Assembly (NCBI GenBank): GCA_963377175.1
Contig: CAUJNA010003494.1
Coordinates: forward strand, 1,623,544 to 1,687,543
Length of the DNA stretch: 64,000 nucleotides
Direction of reading: 5' to 3'
From: Effrenium voratum
Taxonomy: Eukaryota > Sar > Dinophyceae > Suessiales > Symbiodiniaceae
Both the position numbers and the translations under genes were made by a program. Positions within the stretch are counted from its first letter, which is position 1. Each line of letters starts with the position of its first letter. Positions 49,962 through 61,900 of this stretch are shown piece after piece. The notes beneath the pieces are model-generated. The model had not been told where the DNA came from, ran no database searches, and worked only from the letters and a program-made list of their open reading frames with translations.

Positions 49962-52900
49962 GCGAAGTCAAGTCAACCAGTCAAAGCGGGACCTACTTGG
50001 TTGGTTCAGGGGGGACTTCCCGGCTGCAGAGCTGAACCTGGAACCGAGCATTTTTGACATGGATTGTATTGGTGGCATGAATTTGCGGCTTGGGGATTTG
50101 AACCAAAGGGTGTTCGTAGCGCGTAAGGTGGGGTTTACGGGTCCCTCCGTTTCAAGTGGCCTTGGAGATGATCTTACCATTCATCTCCAGCTGGAAGACC
50201 ATCCCCGACGAGCTCCAGGAGCTCCAGCTCCAACCACCGAGCTCCACCCATTGGTCTGGGGGTACCTTCCAAGTCCATTCTTTCCATCCGAATCTTTCCA
50301 GAAAGCCCCCGGAAGCCCGGGGAAGACGGATCCGGTTTTTGGAAAGAACTGGAGGTTGAAAAGAATGGACCAGGAATAAATCAACCCCTGGAATTGGAGG
50401 GCATGGCTCGCAGGTCTGGTCCTTGGACGAGGCTTGGCGCTTCGCCCTGGAGGAGTCCCGCCCGCGGAGCTGTGCCGCCGGGACCTTCCCACGGAGCCTG
50501 CCAGGCCGTTGGAGCCGTTGGAGCGGGTTTTGGCGGGGGTGGGGCGCATGCCCAGTGGCCCCGGGGGTGCCCTTTCTTCGCTTTTTTTGGTGGGGGGAAG
50601 GTTCCCCCTGCGAACTTGACCAACCAAAAAAGGATGCCCTTTTTTTGCATGGTCACTGAGTATCGTTCAAAGCTGGCTGGCACGGTACACCACATTGAAC
50701 GACCAACCTCCCCGCTTCAACTGCTCAAACAATTGTGGCTTAAACCTATGGCTTTATCCAGGGCTTGGCCCAATTCTCTTTGTTACTGGCCTTTTGGAGG
50801 ACAAGCATTAACATGGGTGTCGTTAGGACACATTTTGCATTTTTGCTTATTGTGGTTTAGTGGGAAATCCCCTCTTAACTGCTAACATTTAATTTGTTGC
50901 TCCCCTTTCAACGTCAACCAAGTTTATACTTCTCACTTCCTGAGTTAGTGGGCTTTGCTCCACATGGACATGCCAACCTCTCTTCCTTTAGTTGGCGTTT
51001 GGTGAAGCTGCAGTGGATGGAGCCTGTTGAGGGCGGTGTTTTCCTCAGTTCCGCCAGTCTTTGATACTGTGTTTGAGCTGTGGGAGGCCAGACCTAGCTA
51101 GTTACTTGTTGTTCATGTTTTGCGGTTTGGCTTCATGTTTTGCAAGGGGTCGAAAGCTAGCGCAGAAGAGGTCCCCAATGCAACTGGGGAAGGGCGCGCG
51201 CACCAATTGCAAGCTGCAGGGATCCCTGCGCTTTCCTGCCCACATGGCGCAAATACCTTTGGCCGGGGGGTAACATGAGGCCAGCCCAAATCTCCCAGAC
51301 GTGAAAGGCCTTGGTCACCATTTTGATGATTGTGTCCCCTATAGATTAATTGCCAGCGGTGTCAGGCAACCACGTCAAGAAGCAACTTACCATGCGCGCA
51401 CGCCCCTGAAGTGGGTTATCACAACCGTCCTGGGCCACTTTCGAAGTACCCAGCCCCAACTACACCGGCCGGGGTTAAGTGGTCGAGGCTCACCAAAAAA
51501 CCAAAGCTTACTTTCAATGGCAACCCGAACGGTGCTGAAATAGCTTCACCTTACAAGGACAAACCTATAGGGATTCGCAAGTCAAATGTCTGTATCGCAA
51601 AAGACATGGACATACCAACGTTCAACCTTTCAGGGCCTTGACTAAATATTCAATAAGACCATCGCATCAGACGAAGACGATTTGCTTAGGGCAAGCAAGG
51701 GCCATGGTATTCTTTTCAAATGGCCCAACCGAGTTTGCAATTCAGGACCGCTTTGTGTACAGTTCCCGTGGTTTCCATTATGGGCAAATGGAGGAAGGGG
51801 GGGATGATTTCCAGTCATTCGGCGGGTGGACAGAACATCGCAGCATTGGCTTGCGGGGCTGAAAACACGCTGAAGGTAAAGAAGTTGAATGGACGAACTC
51901 CTGCACCACCTTTAGAGCCCATCAAAGCAACGTTGAATATGGGGAGCGGGGGGTCCTGCTACATTCGTCCACCCACAGTAGGGGGATGTCCGAGCAGCCG
52001 GGCGCGGGCGGTTCTCTACTGGTTTGGTTTGGCGTTTGGACAGCAAGCTTCCGGATCATCACAAAAATTGAAGTTCTACAGGCTCTGACCAAAAATGACT
52101 CCTACCAAGGGACACCTACCTTAAACGTGCCAAGAATCACAAAGGCACCGCCACATGTTTAAACCCTTATGGGTATTTGGTTGCATTTTAACTTTTAGTG
52201 AATCTGGCCGGACCTTCAGTTGACCCACAAAATGTTAAGCTTGTTGCAGAAGGGTCGTTGCAGCACCCAAGTAAACCATCAAAGCATCGACCCTCAAATG
52301 CTGCACAAACCACAAAAGGGGACAGATATATGGATGAAAGGGTTAACTTACAGGAACAAGGCTCCAAAAGAACCCTAAAAACACCCTTCACTTCCAGGAA
52401 CATCTACACAAACCACCCTAAAAACACACACTATTTTAGCTGTTTTCCTGTAGGATGTCCTGCCCAAGCCGTGCATGGAGCCCTGCGCGCGCCCAGGTCG
52501 GTGCCCGCACCTGGCGAAGCAGGGCCGCCCAGAGGACGGGGGACCAGGCAGCGCCGCCGCTTGCCGCGCCGCCTGCTGCGACTGAGCCGCGGTTGGCATA
52601 TTCACAAGTTTGGGGGTCCCTCTACTTTGAGCTTTTGGGGATTTACTGGCTGGATACCCCTTTTGGCCGGGTGGCATATCAACCAGTATACATAGGGCTC
52701 CGCCCATGCCAAAATGGTGCAGGATTTGGGTCTGGCGTTTTGTGAGGATACACCGTTTTGGAATGGTTATGGAGGAAAACCAGAGGACACCATCAGTTTG
52801 CGAGGTTCCCAAATTTCAAGACACAGAGGAGGCCATTTCAGATCATTTCACGAGGTCCATGGGGAAGAAAGCAGGCTCTATGAAGTTCCTCCAAATTTGT

Positions 52901-55900
52901 CCGATTCCAAAGAAACGCAGTTACGGAGCTGAGGGTATCCAAATCTGTCTCTCGAGAGGGCGCATTTCGGAGCTACCAGGCCAGGTGGTAGCGGATTTTG
53001 CCCGGCGCCCCGCTAGGGCAATCAAGCTGGGCGATTTACACCTCACCTTTTGGTGGCCAATCTAAATTGAGTTTCTGTTTGGGTGGTTTTTTCCAGGACA
53101 TGCCCACTTCATAAATTTCTGGGCTTTTCATTTTGTGAATCACATTTATTTGCTAAACAGGAAAATGGAATCACTGGAGTTCTCTTGATGACCAGTAGCT
53201 GGCACTGGTTTCTGTCTGGTAACTATCTATCAGGGCCATCAGATTTTCCACAATGACTTCTGTGCCTGCTGGTAAACAAAAATACCCGGACCCTCAAAAT
53301 TATCTTTGAGAAGGGTTTGCCCATATTTAGGGTAGTTTCAGGGTCCAGGTAGATGGTTCATCGCCCCTGGTCGAGACTGGGATCCCAGGCGAGGACGTTT
53401 CCTGCAATGCCTGGCAGTGGTGCGGGCCGAACGCAACCTGCGAGGCCCCCAACAGCTGCTGGAAAGGACGACCGGCGAGCTCGCCGATTCGGGGGCAAAG
53501 CGTACGCAAACCCATGATGTTTTTGTAATTGGGAATCCTGCTTCAGGTTTTGCAGAAGGGACTATATGTTTGAGGGGTTGGGAGGAGCAGCCCAAATTCA
53601 ATGACCCTTGGCTTGATTTGAGTGTAAGTCACTATTTACGGTGGGGCTATTTTGACCGCCCCTTTCGCGTTCGTTGACGATTCTTAGGAAATCATGCGCA
53701 GGGAACTCTTAGCGGATTCAATGGGGATTTATGTTGCCGCTTTCTTAAGATTGCTGGGAGGGGAGGGGCCTATTGGGGGAGTCCATTCCTGGATCAGCCA
53801 ACGATAAGCTCCGCAGTGTCCCAGCAAGAAAATCTGTGGGTGATAAGCAACTCAGCAGAAGAACCAAAGGCGACAGCGGAAACCATTGCCTCCCGAAAAT
53901 CGGTCACTGGCTGCGAAGGACTCATCGATTTGGCCAATTGCAGCACTGCTGGGCAGTGGCAAGGGGAAGGCTCGAACTTTTTTGCAGTTGATTCTACCCC
54001 CCCCTCCACCCACCCCCTTGACAAGTCGGGTCTCATTAGGATCACTTGCTTGTGGATTTGCGCTGGGACCATTAGTCATGCCGCTCCTCGACTTGCCATG
54101 CATACTTGTGTCTCACTTCAACGTCAAGCCTACTGTAGTGTTTGAACGGGAGCCCCTTACAAGACTGCTTTGTTTCGGGGAAGCCAAACTTCTATTGAGA
54201 TTCGGGGGAGTGACGGGAGTGGATTGCAGTCAACATTGCCTGGAGCCAAACGTCTACTGAGATTCGGGGGAGTGGATGACTGGAAGGGTAGCCAAGGCTG
54301 GTATCCCAATTTGCCTAGGGAGCCTTTCGAAGCTTACAGGATCTCTATAAGCAAATGGTAGGTTCTCATTTGCGTTCCTCAATCCTTGTGACTGCCAGGT
54401 ATCGGATTGACGTTTTCTGTCCCTAAGGGAGCCATGGCCCTCACCGCAACCAACCGCGCAGGCGACCCCTCGATGCGCCCAAAGAGGCCCAAGGTGGGCC
54501 AGCCCTGCGACCACGAGCAGTGCCAAGTCCACTTCAATGCACCGCGGCCTTCGTCAAATGGTGGACCAGTGGTTCATTTGTTTACATTTTTTGAGCCACA
54601 GCCATGAACGTGAGCACTGGTTCACGTCTCCAACCCACAACCACTGGTGGCTTAAGCCCACGATGTGGGTATGGGTCAAAATTAAACCACTAGGAATTGG
54701 ACCGCAGGTTAAATCGTCCATGTTTCCATTTGCCAGGGTTGCATTTTTGGTACCTATTTTTGACCCACACCCAAATTGGGCCCTCCCTCCCACTGACACA
54801 GCACACAGGGGGTTCCTTTGAGAGGAAACTGGATCTTGCAAGTACCCTCCCGAAGGTGCTATGCTTGTGGGAGGAAGAGTGCCCTTTTCATCTTGGAATT
54901 TGAAAGGAAGCCAAGGGAACATCGAAATGACAATGGTTTGGGTTCCCTGGTTTGACACATACCTACTTGGGTCTACAGTCTCCAGGCCAGCTTCAGTCAA
55001 CTGTTGGCCGCTTGTTGTTTGTTAGGGTTGATTCCCCATTTGTTCACCCATCACCCATCCATGTTTTCAGGGCGTTGATGTGTTTCAAGAAGGATCCCTG
55101 AACAGCATGGGGAGGGCACTTCTAGAAAGAAGCCTGCTCATCCTCAAACCTAGAGACACTTGGTTCTATCAAGCTATCAAGGTTTACGTACGGCACAAAA
55201 TTCCCGGTTGCTCACTGCGCCCCCCTTTGCATCAAGTTGTGTGGAATCGACTGCGACACGGGTTGCGGTTCTTGCAAGATTCCCCTGGCAAATGGGCCTA
55301 AAAAGGCTTCGGCTTTAGGTCTTAACCCGAGCTTATCCCGTGCTTATCCCGATCTGCTGGTAATTCCTGACAGCCTTAGCTCGCCGAGCTTGAAATGGAT
55401 CGCGGTAAGCCGGAATGCACTGGTGGTGATCAGTGACGGCAAACCTGTACACACTAATAGGCTTCCATGGGCGGCTCTTCGGGATTTGAACCTTTGGCTG
55501 TTAGGGTCGAATGGGCGTCACCCAGCAACCTCCAAATCACCAAATCACCAAGTTGCAACTTTTGGGTATGCTGAACTCCTTGAAAGTTCTTAGCCGTTCA
55601 GCTTTGTAGTTTTGGGCCATGGGCTTCCTAAGCCACTTCTGGGCCTTGGAAGGCCCCTCTCACCATAGCAACCAACTTACTAGATGAATCCTCCAAACGC
55701 ACCTAGGCTAGTCTTGCCCCACATGGTGACCTAAGGATCCTCTTAGCTAACCTGATAGCTTAGGACTCGCACTGGGAGCTGCTGGATGTACCCCACGACT
55801 TTGTGGTGGCCGGGAATTTCAGCCCCCACGCGGACCCTCGGCGCATTTCACATCGCCAGCCGAAACTCGAAAGCGAGCGACACCCGAAGGGCCGGGGCGG

Positions 55901-58900
55901 CTGGAGCTCTCGGAGCTGGATCGGAACTTGGGGGCCTTGGGGGGGGGGCTGGAGTTTGGACAAATGGAGTTCCGGCGTGACGGGGCTCCCTCTTTGCTTC
56001 CCCTTTTGGATGCGGAAAAACAACCCTCAAGATCCTTGGGGACTTCCTGTGCCCCAAAGGCTTGCTTTAAGCATTCACCTGTTGGTAGTACGCCATTTTA
56101 CTGGGTGACTTTCCAGTGGAGTTGTTTTGTTCCAACGGAATTGCAACATGCAGGTGCCCGCGCTTTGAGCCAAGAGATGACCAGAACACAGGGGCACATT
56201 GGCAACTGGTTCCCTTGTCCCTTTCCACTTTCGCAGGGACATTTTTTGTGTGGGTTCACCCTGCCAGACTGCCAGTGTCGAACGGGAGCACCTGCTCAGT
56301 GGCTGTTAATTTGGTGGTCTCGGTTTGGATTGTTTTCTGCGATCCGCGATTCGAATCTCGAGTCAAACGGGAGGAACAACCCCGTGTTGCTCCCTGACAC
56401 AATAATAATCGAATTCACAGTAGGTCAGAGATTATTTCCTTTTGCGCCCACTGCAACAAGCTCGCCGGGGTCACTATCTTCCCCCCGGCGAGATGAACGT
56501 GTTTGTTCAACTAAAGATTTGTTTTACCAATCATAACGGAAAGACTCAACATTGGTCACCCTGTATGTCATTTTGTCTCCAGCTGTCGGTTGCTTCTGAG
56601 ATGGTCGCATTCTTCCGAAAATCCTTTAGGTTGGACCCATATGTTTCAGCTTGTGGCATATTTGTAATCTAAGGATTCCTTGGCGCGGATTTGTAAATGG
56701 GGGGGTGTCCTGCAACATGCCACTGAATGGGCCAAACATGTCCTTTATGTGTGAAGGGATCGGCCGTTGAGGGTCCTTTTCAGCAGGCCACCAAGGTGAA
56801 GGTGCCAAAAGACCAAGGGTTCGGGGTTCATAAGCCTCGCTAGGCCTTGTTTAAGGCAGTGGGCAGCCTCACCTGTCGGATTCGCAGCCGAGAATTTACT
56901 GGCGGCCACCCTTGTTTCTTATATGTTTTTTAACTGCTAGGGCCAGGAAAATACTGCAGTTTGTTTGATGGCCATTAAAGAGTTGTTCGCCAGCACTGGT
57001 GCAGCTCCTGCAAGTGCTGGCTAAAAAATAAGCCGAGGGCCGAAGACGACAATCTTGGGAGTGGACCGAGGGTCTAGAGGACCAGTCGCCAACCAAACTG
57101 TCCGAACCTTCCTTGGTTGGAATGAGGCTGGTTCCCCTTTTTTTTGTTGCAAAATCAATCGCCTCCCGGTGTTTTGGCCATGCGAAAGGACAAGTCCCAT
57201 GGCTACCTGCCCTACAAGGTGGGCTGGTACCGGAAACGCCTCTGCCTGAATGTCGAGGAGATGCAGGCGCCCTTGGTCCACTTGGCGAGGGAACTCACGA
57301 ATCTCACGAAGCTCACTCCCTGAGTTCTTTCGCCACTTGGGTTTGGACCATTTTGGTGGTAAACAGAAAGTTCAGACTTTTGCTGGCCAAGTTGACATGT
57401 CCAAGACAAATCAAGGGACGCGCAAAAGTATCGCTAGTCCGTTTGGGAAACACGACTCATTTTGACCACCTGTGATACCCTTTGGATATCCCAAACGGCA
57501 ACCCGAAAAAAGTACGGCGAAAATTCCGAGGGGATCCTTGGTCGCCACTTTCTGCGTGGCCAAGGAAGCCCCCTGTAAAGTGATGGGGCTTTCCACAGCC
57601 TTGCTTCGGGCAGGTGTGTTCGGGTCGCCAATTTGGGAAAAAGACGCCTGTCACTCTTAGCCTTGTTTTCGCTTCAAGGAAAATCGTAAATGTGGGTCTT
57701 CAAGAGCGGGCTTAACAAAGGGAAACAGGTACCCCCTCCCCCCAACCCCACCCAGCATGCATGGAAGTGCATGCCAATACCATTCTTTAGGCTAACATGG
57801 AAGCCACCAGGCATTCCTTTGAAGAGGAGAATCCTCTTCCCAAAGGGTCCTGTGGTTCTGGGCACTAAACCATGTTTGTTTGCGAGAGGGTTGGCTTCAT
57901 CTTTCTGGTGACTTGGGCCGCTTGGATGCGATAAGTCAGGAACCTTACAGACCCCCCTCCTCCAACTATTTTTGGCTGGTAAACCTCCAGAACACGCTTG
58001 GAGGGGGAAGGGGGCCGTCTTGTGAGGGGTAGGGTCTGCACGGTCCCTGTAATGACGGCCTCTCAAGGGATCCATTTTCGCTTGGCGAATCCCACCTTCA
58101 CTGATTGGGTGTTTGTTGCAATGATTGTTTTGTTGTTCTCTTCATGTTTGGCCTGCAAAAGAAAGGAACCGCTACCAGCTTGGACATTTTTTCGTACTCG
58201 TAAAATGCTTCTTGGTGGTTTGGGGATTTGGAGCCCAAACCAAGCTCCAAACCAAGGGGGAAGCTGTACCAACCCTCCACTGTCTCTGTCGCACTTGGAT
58301 CATCGCATCCTTGGGCGCCAGAAGAAGAAGCCCATGGAGCGTCTTTCGTAGGCACCGGAGCCTGGCCCTCTCAATTTTAGAGAGGCTAAGATGCCCGCAC
58401 CCGCGATGGTGCCACTTGTAACGAAACCCGCAGTAAGGTCTACACATGTGCCACATATCCAGCATGCGAGTGTCCCGTAGGATGTCCTGGAAGTTGCTTA
58501 GAGGAATCAAATGAGGCGTGGGGAACGCCTCCCAACACCATGTTCAATGTTGATTCCACAAGTTCCCCGTCTTTGTGGCAGGTCCCCGGCCAAAATGGCC
58601 CGACTTTCGGGGCAGTTTCAGCTCACATGTGCTTCCATATCGGCATGTGGAAAAATGATTGGCCTCCTTTTGCTTGCCATGTAGTTCAATTCAAGAATAG
58701 ATACCCTCACAGAAACTCGCAGCCAAGTAGGTCCTTCATTTCTGAATGGAACGGTTGGTTTAGGTTCATGCAGCTATGTTGGGCCAGATCCCCTAAATGA
58801 CGATGCGAGACTGCGAGACCCACCCACTTTTGGAGGGCGAATTCTACGTAGTGACCCCTGTGCTACTTGGTTCAGTGAGGCCCCGTGTGAACCCTGACGA

Positions 58901-61900
58901 CTTGAGAGACTTTGCTAGGTTTTGCGCTGGGCTTCTTTCTAGCCATACCCCTCCCCATTCTGTTTAGGAATCCTTCTCTGCAGAAAATTGGCAAACCACC
59001 CAGAACATGGGTGGTTATGAACAAAAACAAGTGAGCCAAATGGGGAATTATTCCTTAGGTTCCTGATAACTGGCCCAAAGTTGGCAAAATTGACTATGGG
59101 CCTGCCCAAACTGATTGAGATCAGTCGCCTCCTTTCAAATCCTTCGTCCTTGGACACCCCTCGCTCTTTCTGATTTCTTGGACTTCAGTCTGTTTTTGAA
59201 ATACGGTTTTGGTCGTAAATAGAAAGTTCTCTGACTTTTGGGCGATCCACTCGATCGGTAACACGTGCTTGGCACGTAAAAAGCAAGCGGAGAATCGGCA
59301 GGGGTGGCTGGAGTTCGAGGGGGTGATGGTGCGCAGCCAGGCCGGCGGAAACGAGTCTGAGGCCGCTGGGATCCCATGTTGGGGTAGGTGAATTCACCAC
59401 CCATTTTAGTCTAATTTTCTGGGAATGGGATGTTCACTGGGGCTACGGGCTTTCGACCCATAGCCATATGGGCCTGTCTTTGAGGGACCCCCAAAGCGGC
59501 TTCGGGTTTCCTCTAGGTTTTGATGGAAAAAAACAAACCGGCCACCAATGGGCTAGCCTCAAAAGCGACTCATATCATCCAATTGAGTCCCCTCAAGAAG
59601 GACACACGGAAGTATCATCCTTGGACTTTCCGAGACTGGCAGGAAGTTAGCGGACTGCGCATATCCCAGCGCAACGTAATTAACTTTTTGCAAGGGATCA
59701 ACGAACCACTAAGACGAGCAGACCCTGGGTTAATGCCTTGCGGATCAGCAAGGGGGTTGGAAGAGTGAATCAAATTAGGACGCTCCCCAAGACAAAAACA
59801 ATGAGGGGTGTGTGCATCCAGGGTTTTCTTTTCACCCTCGCGCATGAAATTCACGGAAGGAAGTCAAAGGGTCCGCATTCCAAAGAAAGATGACCTCCAA
59901 GTACATGAGGGCTGTTGGTGTTGCATGTTACGCTGTGTTGTTGGGGGGAGGGGCCCCAGTAGGGATTTGGATCTCACAATGGGTTATGCCGTTATGCCTA
60001 TTCCAGGCGGTTCGGTGGCCCACAGCCGGTAGGGGTGGTTTATGAACAACTTGTGTTGAAACATGCCCCTTGTCCACAGCAAATCGACGGCATCTGACTC
60101 TTCTTCTGTTCTAGTCAAGAACCCCAACAAATTAACCTTGTAATTTTATGTTGTTTTGACAAGGGATTCGCGGAGGGCGGCCTTACCAGATATTCACAGG
60201 CGCATTTCAGTTAATGCTTACCCATGATGAGGAACCACCCCCCCGAAGGTTCAAGATCCAACCAAAAAGTTTGTGTAGGGTTTTCCCCCGGACCTCCCCC
60301 CTAATTCCCCTGTAGTCTTTGGTCCCCGGTCCTCTCACTGTCCGGGGCAGCACTGCAATTGCACAAAAGTCAAAGGGCCTTGTCTTTTCCCCAGTGCTGG
60401 AGAGGGCCAAGATGAGCGGTAGTAGGACCAATATCCAATGCTTTTGCAATCTAGAATTGCATTTGTCTTTTTGGCACCAACACAACACAAGGGATGACTA
60501 GTTGTTCCAACCTTGTTTTAGAAATAGCAGCTCAGCATTCATCCAGCTGGAATGCTTATCAGGTTCCAACATTTTGAATTTTGGTGCCGTGGCAGGTGAT
60601 GTGCCCTTGTACACTGCATATGGTCCTACGAAGGCGGCATGTTTTTTATACCCTTTTCCCAACCATGATCAACGGTGCAGAGGAAAGCCATCCTCTAGAA
60701 AGCTGGCCGGTCCCTTGCCCCACTTCGATACCTAAAATTTTGGGTCCCATGCCCAGGTGTGGCTGAATGGTGAGTTCCTTGGAGACCACTTCTCCGGGTA
60801 CACTCCGAGGCTCTTGGACATCAGCCAAGTGACCCTGAAGCCGCTCAGCTCAATGTGAAGGGTTCGGCCGGCGGTACTTCCCAGACCTTTGCCTTTTGGC
60901 ATTTAGACCCTCCTGTTGGTTGAAAATACGCCCTGTTGTTCGGTGATACCTTTGTGCCGTTTGCTGGACCTTTTTTCTGCGGTGGCTGGGCAAATGGGTT
61001 TTACATCTCACATCTTTGGTGGTTGCCCCCCCCCCCCCCACTTTTGGCATTCCTAGGCTTCCCGGCCCAAATGCTCCTGGAAGCTGTCCAAAGCCTCTTA
61101 CTTGGGAGACTCTCAGTAAAATAGAAGTTTAACTGGCCATTTCTTTTCAATCTCTTCCACCCCAAGAAAGGATTCCTTGTTACCAGGCTGGGATTGGATG
61201 CCCCTGGCGCGGCTCCCATTCGCCGGTGTTTTTTTTGCCAGGTCCGGCTGCGAGAATTTGCTCGCGGTGCGCGCGGACGCCACGTCTCCGGATGGGTGGT
61301 GGTATGATGGGGGCGGCATCTACCGCCACGTGTGGCTCACATCAGTGGCCCCGGCTCCTCCTCAGAACTAGCGAACTTCTTCTTATGGGAAATCCGCAAC
61401 TCCACCCAACGTCAACCCCTGTAGAAGATTTTGCGTGGGATAGACTTTAGGGCCCAAAAGCAAAGGCTGCTTACATAGGTAAACTCCTCGAAGGCAACCA
61501 CTGGTTTTGGAGACCCAATTCCTTGCCTGGCGACGTGTTCTCGTTTGGCTTGGGACCCGCTCTCGAGGCACCCAAACCACCACAAAGCCACAGACCCTCG
61601 GCAACCTGTAGGTGTGCTTGGCAACCCCGGGCAACCGCAGCTAATCCCATTTCCGACACGTTCAGCTAACCTCGCACACCATCGGAATATGTAACTCTAT
61701 GGTCAGGGCCTGACCAACACCCAAAGGACCCCCCAAGGCTAATGGATTAATAAGCCTTACCGGCAAACAAGGCAAAAACCGGGACAAAGGAGGCCTTGAC
61801 GCTGGGGGCGTTTTGTCAGGTCCTGTCGTGCTGGGTCTCTTTGGACAGGCACATTCCACATCTGAGGTACATATTGCCCCCTTCGGCCTTTACACGCCCG

